From assembly GCF_052088025.1 (NCBI RefSeq), contig NZ_JBQCYD010000002.1:1-64000 (forward strand): a DNA stretch of 64,000 bases. The letters are read 5' to 3'. Source of the stretch: Anaeromonas sp052088025. Lineage in GTDB: Bacteria > Bacillota > Clostridia > Tissierellales > SIT17. The notes under the pieces are model-generated. The model saw nothing but the letters and a program-made list of their open reading frames with translations, was not told the origin of the DNA and did not search any database. This document shows positions 35,616 through 43,794 of this stretch, piece by piece (position 1 is the stretch's first letter; each line of letters begins with the position of its first letter). The position numbers and the translations under genes were made by a program.

Positions 35616-36491
35616 TTATAAAATATCTAATTTTTTTAAATTATCTCTTATAATTTCAAGTTCTTTTTTTCTTGCATCTATAAGTGGAAGTCTTACACCT
35701 CCTACCTTTATATCTATCATATTAAGAGCTGATTTGATAGGAACAGGATTTGAGACTATAAATAAATCTCTAAATATATCTAATAATTTAAAATGTATTT
35801 TCTTAGCTTTTTCTACATTTCCTTCTATAAAGAAATTTATCATATTATTCATTTCTTTTCCTACAATATGAGAACATACACTTACTACTCCATAAACTCC
35901 AACTGCCATAGATGGAAGTAGAGAAATATCATCTCCGGAATAAACTTTAAAATCTTCTGGTGTTCTCTTTACAATATCAGCTATTTGACTTATATTCCCA
36001 CTAGCTTCCTTTAGGGCAACAATATTATTGATTTTTGATAGCTTTTCTACGGTTTCTGGCAACATATTACAAGCAGTTCTTCCTGGAACATTATATAGCA
36101 TTATAGGCAAATCTACTTTCTCAGCTATTTCTTTAAAATGAGCATATAAAGAATTTTGACAAGGTTTATTATAATATGGAGTAACTATTAATAAACCATC
36201 AACTCCAGCTTCCTTTGCTTCTATAGCATTTTTAATAGTTTCATCAGTAGCATTTGTTCCTACTCCTGCTATGATAGGTATATTTACATTTTCTTTTATT
36301 TTTTTGTATAATTTTATCTTTTCTTCTGCTTTAAGAGTTGGAGCTTCTCCTGTAGTACCTGTAATAACTAAGGCAGTATTCCCTATTTCAACGAGCTTTT
36401 TAGCAAGTGATATAGCACTTTCATAATTAACATTTAAATTTTCATCAAAAGGTGTAACCATAGCTGTAATCATTCTTCCCCAATTAGTCAT
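35616..36491 (-). CDS. dapA: 4-hydroxy-tetrahydrodipicolinate synthase
   Basis: Condenses aspartate semialdehyde and pyruvate, giving the precursor of both lysine/diaminopimelate and spore dipicolinic acid. The 291-residue TIM barrel has TGTTGEAPTL, the Tyr in YNVPGRT and the Schiff-base Lys in ALKEASGN. It lies on the minus strand, divergent from the aspartokinase gene and near the dipicolinate synthase genes, so it may supply DPA during sporulation. Confidence 0.96.
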   Translation of the reverse strand: MTNWGRMITAMVTPFDENLNVNYESAISLAKKLVEIGNTALVITGTTGEAPTLKAEEKIKLYKKIKENVNIPIIAGVGTNATDETIKNAIEAKEAGVDGLLIVTPYYNKPCQNSLYAHFKEIAEKVDLPIMLYNVPGRTACNMLPETVEKLSKINNIVALKEASGNISQIADIVKRTPEDFKVYSGDDISLLPSMAVGVYGVVSVCSHIVGKEMNNMINFFIEGNVEKAKKIHFKLLDIFRDLFIVSNPVPIKSALNMIDIKVGGVRLPLIDARKKELEIIRDNLKKLDIL

Positions 36492-36690
36492 TTATAATCT
36501 CCTTTCAAATAAAAAACAAAATTTATTTCATAATAGTATTTTATGTTAATGCTTTTTATATGTTCTTAACTATATGTGATTTAACCATTTTATAAATTAT
36601 GAATATCATATAAGAGAAGGGCAAATTTAAATAAAAATTAAATTGCTGAACTTCTAATAGCAAGAAATCATAAGTATTAGGAGTGATATT

Positions 36691-37689
36691 ATGAATATTA
36701 TTGTACAAAAATATGGTGGAACATCTCTTAGAGAAATTTCTAATAAAAGCAAATTTTTATTTCATATAAGAGAATGTATAAATAAAGGAAATAAACTAGT
36801 TGTAGTTGTTTCAGCTATAGGAAGAAAGGGAGAAGCTTACGCGACAGATACACTCATTGAACAATTAGAAAAAATTAGTAGTAAAATCAATCCAAAGAAA
36901 AAAGATCTTATCATGTCTTGTGGTGAAATAATATCTGCAGCTACTATTGGTCATTTATTAGATAGTGAAAACATTCCTTGTGAGGTTTTAACAGGCTATC
37001 AAGCTGGAATATTGACAGATGATAATTTTACTAAGTCTAAAATATTAAATATAGATACCTCTATAATAAATAAATATCTTAATCAAAACAAAGTTGTCGT
37101 TGTAGCAGGGTTTCAAGGAAAGACAATAAAGGATGAAATAACTACTTTAGGTAGAGGTGGTAGTGATACAACAGCAGTAGCTTTAGGAAGCTATTTAAAG
37201 GCTGATAGGGTAGATATATTTACAGATGTAGAAGGAGTTGCCTTTATAGATCCTAATTTAATAAAAAATCCTAAATATATTAAAGAAATCTCCTATGATG
37301 ATATGTATAAATTAGCAATAAACGGTGTTTCTGTTCTTCATCCTAGAGCTGTGATGATTGGTAAGGAGTATGATACTAAAATACAAATACGTTCAACTAA
37401 TTTAAAAAAGAAAGGTACTATAGTTACTAATCTAGATAATCAAAAAACAAATAAAGTTTTAGGTATAGCTATAAAAAATGAAAATAATAAAACTATAATT
37501 TCTGTTTTATTTAATAATATTTATAGGGATACAATAATAAAAAAAGCATCTGAATATATAAATAAAGAATATAAAAAAAGTCAGAGAAATATTGATGTCA
37601 TATACGATCAAGATAAAGTATCATTTATAATTGATTGCAATCAATTATATTATCATATTAATAAATTATATAATTTATTTTCAAATTAA
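36691..37689 (+). CDS. Aspartate kinase with a single ACT region
   Basis: Phosphorylates aspartate, the first step toward diaminopimelate, lysine and dipicolinate. The sequence follows DapG-type enzymes: VQKYGGTSL at the N terminus, VVVVSAIGRKG, TLGRGGSDTTA, FTDVEGV and the IRST linker. At 332 residues it is some 70 shorter than DapG (about 400). It ends after one ACT-like unit (about 255-332) and lacks the second. The frame ends at a true stop before a strong terminator, so this looks like a stable short form. ACT loss could change feedback inhibition. Neighbours suggest a role in dipicolinate supply. Confidence 0.85.
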   Translation: MNIIVQKYGGTSLREISNKSKFLFHIRECINKGNKLVVVVSAIGRKGEAYATDTLIEQLEKISSKINPKKKDLIMSCGEIISAATIGHLLDSENIPCEVLTGYQAGILTDDNFTKSKILNIDTSIINKYLNQNKVVVVAGFQGKTIKDEITTLGRGGSDTTAVALGSYLKADRVDIFTDVEGVAFIDPNLIKNPKYIKEISYDDMYKLAINGVSVLHPRAVMIGKEYDTKIQIRSTNLKKKGTIVTNLDNQKTNKVLGIAIKNENNKTIISVLFNNIYRDTIIKKASEYINKEYKKSQRNIDVIYDQDKVSFIIDCNQLYYHINKLYNLFSN

Positions 37690-37717
37690 AAAAATCTATC
37701 ATATGATAGATTTTTTT
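37688..37717. terminator. Bidirectional terminator between aspartokinase and spoVFB
   Basis: A perfect 30-base palindrome (A7 ATCTATCAT-type arm and its complement with T7) centred on CATATG between convergent genes. It can end transcripts in both directions. Confidence 0.93.
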
Positions 37718-37725
37718 AATTATTT

Positions 37726-38301
37726 TCATAAAATAGGTTGTATTTGATTTCCATTCAATGCTTCTTCAATGGTAGGTTTTATTTTATCAAAATGTGATAC
37801 TAATGATTTGGGTTTTTTAAATGGTGCATCTTGATTAAAAGGTACAAAATATATATTTTTAGCATTCATAAGCAATCCAATATTTTTTAAGCTAGCACCT
37901 AAACCATCATTTGTAGCTATAGAAAGAACTACTGGTTTATTATTTCTTATATGGGCTTTCACAGCCATAGTAACAGCACCATCTGTTATGCCATTTGCAA
38001 GTTTTGCAATTGTATTTCCACTACAAGGTGCAACTATTAATAAATCTAAATCTAATTTTGGACCTATTGGCTCTGATTCCACTATATTTTTAATAATATC
38101 TTTATTTGTAATTTTTTTAAATTTATCTTTCCATTCTTTTGCACTTCCAAATCTAGTATCATAAATATCGACTGATTCTGAAATTATGGGATATATGTCG
38201 CATCCTTCTTTAGCTAGCTTTTCTATTTCAGGAAACACATTATGAAAATTACAAAATGAACCTGTTATTGCAAAACCAATTTTTTTATTTTTTAATGACA
38301 T
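37726..38301 (-). CDS. spoVFB: Dipicolinate synthase subunit B
   Basis: Flavoprotein-like subunit of the enzyme that makes dipicolinic acid in the mother cell. The 191-residue protein has the flavoprotein-type GFAITGSFCNFHN start and APCSGNTIAKLANGITDGAV. The gene starts on the last base of spoVFA, so the two subunits are translated together. Its presence implies that the lineage forms or recently formed spores. Confidence 0.94.
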   Translation of the reverse strand: MSLKNKKIGFAITGSFCNFHNVFPEIEKLAKEGCDIYPIISESVDIYDTRFGSAKEWKDKFKKITNKDIIKNIVESEPIGPKLDLDLLIVAPCSGNTIAKLANGITDGAVTMAVKAHIRNNKPVVLSIATNDGLGASLKNIGLLMNAKNIYFVPFNQDAPFKKPKSLVSHFDKIKPTIEEALNGNQIQPIL

Positions 38302-39149
38302 TATAACATCTTCCTTTCCTCAATAATATTATAAATAGTATCTTTTATTATTTTTGCAGCAGTAATTGGAGCTACCTTTCCTGGAAGTCCTAATGCCCAA
38401 TTAACATTTAAATTCATTTCTTTAGCTTTTATGAAATCTACTCCTCCTGGTTTTGAAGCAAGATCTATTATTAAAGTATCTTTATTTAAATTACATAATT
38501 CTTTTTCTTTTAGTATAAGACTAGGGATTGTATTAAATATAATATTTATATTTGATAAACTTTGATTTAATTTATATAAATCAATAGCTTTATATCCATT
38601 TGTATTTATCCAAGCAAGATCTGCTTTTTTTCTTGCAGCCACATAAGTGTTAGCGCCAATACCATTTAACATTTTAGATAAAACCTTTCCAATTCTACCA
38701 TAGCCTAAAACTAAGGCATTAGAACTTGAAATTGTTACTTGTAATTTTTCCATAGCTATACTAATAGCACCTTCAGCAGTAGGTATAGCATTTAAAATTT
38801 GCATTTCTTCTCTATCAAAGTAATCAATTATATTAATATTATTACTAATACATTTATCTGAAAAATCTTTATCTATTTTACCTCCCAGTAGTAATTGATC
38901 TTTACTCATCAATTCTAATAAAGAAGTTAAATTTATTTGTTCTTCTAAAATACTAAAGGGTAATGGTCCAATAATTATATCTGAACCTTTTATTGCATCT
39001 TCTAAAGATTCACTTTGTTTTATTCTTAAGTTTTTATTTACTTTATCAAAGCCAAACACATTAACTGGATTTTTACTTTCTAAAAGTAAATTTATTAGTT
39101 CTATACTTCTTTTATCCCCACCTAAAACAGTAAATTTCTTATTTGACAT
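38301..39149 (-). CDS. spoVFA: Dipicolinate synthase subunit A
   Basis: NAD(P)-binding subunit that, with SpoVFB, oxidises the dihydrodipicolinate-pathway intermediate to dipicolinic acid. The 282-residue protein has an N-terminal domain starting KFTVLGGDKRSIELI and a second Rossmann domain with LGYGRIGKVLSKML. A typical sporulation -10 element lies 32 bases upstream of the start. The C-terminal GLPGKVAPITAAKII is conserved in the family. Confidence 0.94.
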   Translation of the reverse strand: MSNKKFTVLGGDKRSIELINLLLESKNPVNVFGFDKVNKNLRIKQSESLEDAIKGSDIIIGPLPFSILEEQINLTSLLELMSKDQLLLGGKIDKDFSDKCISNNINIIDYFDREEMQILNAIPTAEGAISIAMEKLQVTISSSNALVLGYGRIGKVLSKMLNGIGANTYVAARKKADLAWINTNGYKAIDLYKLNQSLSNINIIFNTIPSLILKEKELCNLNKDTLIIDLASKPGGVDFIKAKEMNLNVNWALGLPGKVAPITAAKIIKDTIYNIIEERKML

Positions 39150-39180
39150 TAGAAAACCTCCAAAAAAATTTAATTTAATA

Positions 39181-39189
39181 TATCATATG
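39181..39189 (-). promoter_or_regulatory. Sporulation-type (sigma-K/sigma-E) -10 element of spoVFA
   Basis: The minus strand reads CATATGATA, an exact match to the CATANNNTA -10 pattern of mother-cell sigma factors. A TCAC sequence 15-17 bases upstream could supply the AC of a sigma-K -35 element but spacing is slightly short. spoVF is sigma-K controlled in Bacillus, which supports the call. Confidence 0.55.
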
Positions 39190-39239
39190 TAAGAAGATAT
39201 TAAAGTGATATAAGAAAAAAATAAATAAATAAAAATAAT

Positions 39240-39268
39240 TTGTAAAATAAGCTCTAGTATGCTATAAT
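39240..39268 (+). promoter_or_regulatory. Promoter of rplS
   Basis: TTGTAA (39240-39245), 17 bases, TATAAT (39263-39268), giving a leader of about 60 bases before rplS. It makes rplS independent of trmD. Confidence 0.75.
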
Positions 39269-39274
39269 AACATG

Positions 39275-39336
39275 GGTAACACGGACGGTCCTCTATTTTT
39301 TTGATATGAACGTCTAGAGGAAGGGAGGTTATACAA
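39275..39336 (+). ncRNA. Probable L19 leader RNA
   Basis: The leader contains CCTCTA (39290-39295) pairing with TAGAGG (39315-39320). GACG (39284-39287) can pair with CGTC (39311-39314) in the loop of that hairpin, giving a possible pseudoknot just ahead of the GGGAGG ribosome binding site. This placement and form fit the autoregulatory L19 leader described for Firmicutes; I could not run a covariance model. Confidence 0.55.
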
Positions 39337-39684
39337 ATGGAAATAATTAAAAGAATTGAGCAAGAACAAGTGAGCAATGAACTACCTAAATTTAATTCTG
39401 GTGATACTGTACAAGTACATTACAAAATTAAAGAAGGTACTAGAGAAAGAGTTCAGGTTTTTGAAGGTACTGTAATCAAAAGACAAGGCGGAAGCAATAG
39501 AGAAACTTTTACTGTAAGAAGAATTTCTTATGGAGTAGGGGTAGAGAGAACTTTTGCGCTACATTCACCTAAAATCGACAAATTAGTAGTAACTAGAAGA
39601 GGTAAGGTAAGAAGATCTAAATTATACTACTTAAGAGAAAGAACTGGTAAGAGAGCTAAAGTTAAAGAAAAAAGAAATTATTAA
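39337..39684 (+). CDS. rplS: Large ribosomal subunit protein bL19
   Basis: Ribosomal protein L19, 115 residues, located at the subunit interface. Signatures include FNSGDTVQVHYKIKEGTRERVQVFEG and the KLYYLRERTGKRAKVKEK C terminus. The gene starts after a GGGAGG site in a structured leader. Confidence 0.97.
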   Translation: MEIIKRIEQEQVSNELPKFNSGDTVQVHYKIKEGTRERVQVFEGTVIKRQGGSNRETFTVRRISYGVGVERTFALHSPKIDKLVVTRRGKVRRSKLYYLRERTGKRAKVKEKRNY

Positions 39685-39690
39685 TAAAGG

Positions 39691-39717
39691 ATGGGACTGG
39701 AAACAGTCCCATTATTT
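39691..39717 (+). terminator. Hairpin after rplS
   Basis: ATGGGACTG pairs with CAGTCCCAT around a GAAA tetraloop and is followed by TATTTAAT. rbgA begins 28 bases later, so it probably acts as a partial terminator. Confidence 0.8.
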
Positions 39718-39744
39718 AATATAAAAAAGTATTGAGGTGTTTTT

Positions 39745-40590
39745 ATGAATATTAATTGGTTTCCAGGACATATGAAAAAAACCAAAGAATTATTGCAGAC
39801 AAATTTAAAATTAGTAGATGTAGTATATGAACTTATTGATTCACGCATACCCTTAAGTAGTAGAAATCCAGAAATTGATAAAATCATAATGAATAAGCCT
39901 AGAATTGTTATAATGAATAAATCAGATCTGAGTGATCCTATTATAAATAAAGAATGGATAAAATACTTTAAAGAAAAAGGTATTAATACTATATTGATAG
40001 ATTCTATAAAGAAAAAAGGAATATCTGAACTTACAAAAGAGACGGAATTAGTTGTAAAGGAAAAAAAAGAAAGACAATTAAATAGAGGCATTAAAAACAG
40101 ACCTATAAGAGCTATGATTGTTGGGGTACCAAATGTTGGAAAGTCTACATTAATTAATACACTTTCTCGTAAGAAGAGTGCAAAGACTGGTGATAGACCA
40201 GGTGTTACTAAAGGTAAACAATGGATAAAGTTAAAAGGAAATATTGAATTACTAGATACACCAGGAATATTATGGCCTAAATTTGAGGATCAAGAAATTG
40301 CAAAAAAACTTGCTTTTACAGGTGCTATAAAAGATGAAATAATGGATATTGAAACTTTAGCATTGAAATTATTAGAAAAACTTATAGTACTAGCACCATT
40401 TAAATTAGAAAAACGTTATAATATAGAAACTGAGAATAAAACAGCCCTAGAAGTTATGGATGAAATAGCACTTAAAAGAGGTGCAATATTAAAACAATCA
40501 GAAATTGACTATTCTAGAGTTGCTAATATAATATTAGATGAATTTAGAGATGGTACAATAGGTAATATTTCACTTGAAATACCTAGCTAA
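39745..40590 (+). CDS. rbgA: Ribosome biogenesis GTPase RbgA (YlqF)
   Basis: Circularly permuted GTPase needed for late 50S subunit assembly. The 281-residue protein opens INWFPGHMKKTKELL and has motifs in permuted order: NKSD (G4), then GVPNVGKSTLIN (G1) and DTPGILWPK (G3). A C-terminal helical domain follows. rnhB lies downstream, as in Bacillus. Confidence 0.96.
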   Translation: MNINWFPGHMKKTKELLQTNLKLVDVVYELIDSRIPLSSRNPEIDKIIMNKPRIVIMNKSDLSDPIINKEWIKYFKEKGINTILIDSIKKKGISELTKETELVVKEKKERQLNRGIKNRPIRAMIVGVPNVGKSTLINTLSRKKSAKTGDRPGVTKGKQWIKLKGNIELLDTPGILWPKFEDQEIAKKLAFTGAIKDEIMDIETLALKLLEKLIVLAPFKLEKRYNIETENKTALEVMDEIALKRGAILKQSEIDYSRVANIILDEFRDGTIGNISLEIPS

Positions 40591-40606
40591 TGATTGGAGT
40601 TTTTAG

Positions 40607-41212
40607 ATGTTAAAAATAGAAACAGATATTTGGAATAATGGATATGAATATATAGCATGTATAGATGAAGTAGGAAGAGGTTGCCTTGCTGGAGATGTAG
40701 TAGCTTGTGCTGTAGTCATGCCTAAAGATTTGCTTATTGAAGGAGTAAAAGATTCAAAAAAAGTAACTCCTAAAAATAGAGAAAAATTATATGATATTAT
40801 ATATGAAAAATCACTTGCCATAGGTATTGGTTCTGTAGATAATAAAATAATAGATAAGATAAATATCAAAAATAGTACTCATTTAGCTATGAAAAAAGCT
40901 ATAGAGAATTTGAAAACCAAGACTGGAGAAGTTATAAAACCGGATATGCTTCTTATAGATGCAGAAAAAATTGATATAGATATAAAACAAACTAGTATCA
41001 TAAAAGGAGATGCTAAATGCCATGGTATTGCTGCAGCTTCTATAATGGCTAAGGTTTATAGAGATAGGATATTAGTTGAGTTAGCTAAGGAATATACTGG
41101 ATATGCATTAGAGAAAAATAAAGGTTATGGTACAAAAGAACATAGGGATGCTTTAAAAGAAATTGGACCTAGTCCAATTCATAGAATGACATTTTTAAAA
41201 AATATATTATAA
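40607..41212 (+). CDS. rnhB: Ribonuclease HII
   Basis: Removes ribonucleotides embedded in DNA and RNA from RNA-DNA hybrids. The 201-residue protein has the DEVGRGCLAGDVVACAVV catalytic start, the SKKVTPKNREKL helix, and GDAKCHGIAAASIMAKVYRD. It lies between rbgA and the ylqG-like gene. Confidence 0.96.
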   Translation: MLKIETDIWNNGYEYIACIDEVGRGCLAGDVVACAVVMPKDLLIEGVKDSKKVTPKNREKLYDIIYEKSLAIGIGSVDNKIIDKINIKNSTHLAMKKAIENLKTKTGEVIKPDMLLIDAEKIDIDIKQTSIIKGDAKCHGIAAASIMAKVYRDRILVELAKEYTGYALEKNKGYGTKEHRDALKEIGPSPIHRMTFLKNIL

Positions 41213-41223
41213 TTGGTGATAAT

Positions 41224-42621
41224 ATGAGAATAGATAATTTATATTCATTGATAAATAAAAAAAACGAAACATTAAATAAAGATATTCTTGTAAAGAATTC
41301 TATAATTAATGCTAAGCTTTTAGAAAAATCAGGAGATCATTTAATATTAAAACTTTCAAATGGTGAAATAATAAAAGCTGAGACTAAAATACCTATGGAT
41401 ATAGACCAAAATGAAAATATGAGTTTCATAGTAAAGGAAAAACAAGGTGAAACAATATATATAAAACCTATTTTAAGCTCTGAAGAAAAACTATCCATCA
41501 ATTTAACAGATAAGATTTTAAATGAATATAATTTATCAAAAAACAAAGAAAATATCACCTTAATTAAAGGACTTATAAATTTAGATATGAATATTAGTAA
41601 AGAAAATATAAAATATATTTCCAATAACATAAATGCATTGGAAATATTATATGAGAATGTAAAAGAAGAATCATTTGTAAAATCTTCAAATGATAATAAT
41701 TTAAACAGTAATATATTAAATGAAGATTTGATAAATTTAATAGATGGAAAATCTCAATTGTCTAATAGCGAAAAAAATATTATCATAAGTTTTTTTGATG
41801 ATTTAAATATAAGTAACAATGAATTAAATATTAAAGAAAATACAATTAAATCCATATTATTTTTAATTAAAAATAATATGGATTTAAACATAAAAAATTT
41901 AAAATTAACTATGGATATAATAGAAGGAAAGAACTTTTTATCAAATAATATATTAGAAATAAAGAATAGCATTAAAAATAATCCGGAATTTAAAGATATA
42001 GAAAGAAAGTTAGAATACATATTAAATATAGATGATAAAATTAAAGACATAAATAGCAAAGATACTAATAATAAAAATGCCAAAGATTTTAATAATGAAA
42101 ATGCCAAAGATTTCATAAAAGACTATTATAAGGATATATCTAAGCTTGTAAGAGAATTATCAACTAAAGTAAAAGAAAATGAAAGTTTATCTAGTAAAAT
42201 AAAGGATATAAATGAAGAAATTAAGTTTATAAAAGATATAAATAAAAATATGGATTTTTTCTATATGCCAATTAATATAAAAAATAAGGATAACTTAGAT
42301 AAAATCTATATGTTTAATAAAAATAAAGGGAAATTAAGTAAGGATAAGATAAAAATATATTTTTCATTGAATACTCTTAATTTAGATAAGCTTGATATAA
42401 TTTATGAAGTTATAGATAGTAAAAATATTATTAAATTTAATTGCAAGAACAAAGAAATCAAAGATTATATTGATGAAAATAAAGGTAGATTAGATGTATA
42501 TTTAGAATCTATAAATATAAAAAACACAACTATAAAGGTAGATATAAAAAAAGAAGATATTTATTTTGAACCATTAGAAGATATAGATTTTGATAATTAT
42601 ATATTTGATGCTAGGGTGTGA
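41224..42621 (+). CDS. YlqG-like protein, weakly FliK-like
   Basis: A 465-residue, Asn/Lys/Ile-rich protein with no clear enzymatic motif. Position between rnhB and the FlhB-domain gene matches Bacillus ylqG. The C-terminal 110 residues (FYMPINIKNKDNLDKIYMFNK onward) resemble the C-terminal domain seen in flagellar hook-length proteins and in ylqG relatives; that is a weak call. The middle has a 24-base tandem duplication at 42067-42114. Its stop overlaps the following start region, so the two genes are coupled. The function is unknown. Confidence 0.65.
   Translation: MRIDNLYSLINKKNETLNKDILVKNSIINAKLLEKSGDHLILKLSNGEIIKAETKIPMDIDQNENMSFIVKEKQGETIYIKPILSSEEKLSINLTDKILNEYNLSKNKENITLIKGLINLDMNISKENIKYISNNINALEILYENVKEESFVKSSNDNNLNSNILNEDLINLIDGKSQLSNSEKNIIISFFDDLNISNNELNIKENTIKSILFLIKNNMDLNIKNLKLTMDIIEGKNFLSNNILEIKNSIKNNPEFKDIERKLEYILNIDDKIKDINSKDTNNKNAKDFNNENAKDFIKDYYKDISKLVRELSTKVKENESLSSKIKDINEEIKFIKDINKNMDFFYMPINIKNKDNLDKIYMFNKNKGKLSKDKIKIYFSLNTLNLDKLDIIYEVIDSKNIIKFNCKNKEIKDYIDENKGRLDVYLESINIKNTTIKVDIKKEDIYFEPLEDIDFDNYIFDARV
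42067..42114 (+). repeat. 24-base in-frame tandem duplication
   Basis: Two adjacent 24-base units encode NNKNAKDF and NNENAKDF within the ylqG-like gene. They differ at two positions, so the duplication is fairly recent. Confidence 0.85.
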
Positions 42622-42629
42622 AAAAATAT

Positions 42630-42896
42630 ATGAAAAATCCTAATATAGCTATAGCTATAAAATATAAATCTGACATTGATAAGGCACCTAAAATTGTAGC
42701 AAAGGGCAAGGGAATTGTTGCAAGCAATATAATAAAAAGGGCTAAAAGTTCTGATGTATTTATAAATGAAGATGAAAATTTAGCTAATAAGCTCTATAAT
42801 ATAGAACTAGGCAATGAAATACCTTTAGAACTTTATGAAGCAGTTGCAAGCATTTTGGCTTTTGTATATGAGATTGATGAGGAGAAGAATAAATGA
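42630..42896 (+). CDS. ylqH: FlhB C-terminal domain-like protein (YlqH-like)
   Basis: An 88-residue stand-alone relative of the cytoplasmic C-terminal domain of the flagellar/type III export protein FlhB. It retains KNPNIAIAIKYK, KAPKIVAKGKG, and the tail GNEIPLELYEAVASILAFVYEID. The autocleavage motif NPTH of FlhB reads NPNI, so self-cleavage is unlikely. A GTG at 42618 is possible, but the ATG at 42630 is better placed after AGGGTG. yraN overlaps its end by four bases. Confidence 0.82.
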   Translation: MKNPNIAIAIKYKSDIDKAPKIVAKGKGIVASNIIKRAKSSDVFINEDENLANKLYNIELGNEIPLELYEAVASILAFVYEIDEEKNK

Positions 42897-43249
42897 AAAA
42901 ACAAAATAAAATTAAAGGTGATATTGGAGAAGAAATAGCAATAAAATCCTTGCTAGGTAAAGGGTATATGATATTAGAAAAAAACTTTACTACAAAAATA
43001 GGTGAAATAGATATAATAGCAAAAGATAAAGATATAGTAGCTTTTATAGAAGTTAAATCTAGGTTAAATTCAAATTACGGTAATCCCTATGAAGCAGTAA
43101 ATATAAAAAAACAAAGAAAAATAATCAATACTGCAAAACTATATCAAAAATACAACAATCTTTATAACACTCAATTTAGATTTGATATAATAGAAATTTA
43201 TGTAGATGAAAATAAAATAAATCACATAGTAAATGCCTTTTGGGCTTAA
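42893..43249 (+). CDS. yraN: UPF0102 family endonuclease-like protein YraN
   Basis: A 118-residue protein with the Holliday-junction-resolvase-like fold pattern: KGDIGEEIAIKSLLGKGY, then KIGEIDIIAKDKDIVAFIEVKSR with D and ExK catalytic-type residues. Family function is still unclear. It ends the rnhB-ylqG-ylqH-yraN run just before a bidirectional terminator. Confidence 0.92.
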   Translation: MKKQNKIKGDIGEEIAIKSLLGKGYMILEKNFTTKIGEIDIIAKDKDIVAFIEVKSRLNSNYGNPYEAVNIKKQRKIINTAKLYQKYNNLYNTQFRFDIIEIYVDENKINHIVNAFWA

Positions 43250-43282
43250 AATGACTTTAGAAAACTAATCTAAAGTCATTTT
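43248..43282. terminator. Bidirectional terminator after yraN
   Basis: Perfect 14-bp stem (43248-43261 with 43269-43282) starting A4 and ending T4, overlapping the yraN stop and the end of the minus-strand pseudogene. Confidence 0.9.
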
Positions 43283-43655
43283 AAGTTTTCCCATAAAAGC
43301 ATCTAAAAAGTCATGTATTTTTTCAAAAATTAAACCTAGTACAAACCAATAAGGAATATAGTCAATCCTTATTAGTCCAAACAAAGCATAAGGTGAGCTA
43401 CCAGTATAATCCCAAGGACATACACCTATCAATTTTTGAAGTAAGAAACCTGTTATTAATTCAATAGATAATATTAAAACTACCCATAGACCTCCTCTTA
43501 TAATAATATTTTTTTCTCTTATTAAATCATGAATTTTTTCTAGAAATGCTCCCGAACCATATATAAAAATCATTTGATATAAGCGAATGTACTCCTGTAA
43601 ATAAAATTTCTACTATCAAACCTAAAAACCCATATATAAAAAATTTTGTTATCAT
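43265..43655 (-). pseudogene. Broken small membrane protein gene (CmpB/ABC type IV-like family)
   Basis: The downstream minus-strand frame (43573 to 43265) encodes 102 residues with FIYGSGAFLEKIHDL, a transmembrane helix, and GVCPWDYTGSSPYALFGLIRIDYIPYWFVLGLIFEKIHDFL. Proteins of this type in Clostridia start upstream with a membrane helix and a TGxHSL segment. That N terminus is present from the ATG at 43655 (MITKFFIYGFLGLIVEILFT) but in another frame. The joint near 43570-43585 seems to have lost some ten codons as well. I read this as a recent pseudogene. The family assignment is tentative. Confidence 0.65.
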
Positions 43656-43738
43656 ATAATTATTATTTCTTTAATCGTATATATTATTCTCAAAAAAATT
43701 AATGTAATTTGTCAAAAAAACAATTAAAATGCCTTGAT

Positions 43739-43767
43739 TTGCATATTTCCTCGGCAATATATATAAT
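43739..43767 (+). promoter_or_regulatory. Promoter of the RibD-C-like reductase gene
   Basis: TTGCAT (43739-43744), 17 bases, TATAAT (43762-43767), 27 bases ahead of the start codon. Confidence 0.7.
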
Positions 43768-43794
43768 TAAAATAAAAAGAAAAGGTGGTATAAT

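Noticed and set aside
36492..36690. Possible lysine riboswitch or T-box between dapA and the aspartokinase gene
   Set aside because: I looked for conserved paired elements and a terminator before either gene and found none.
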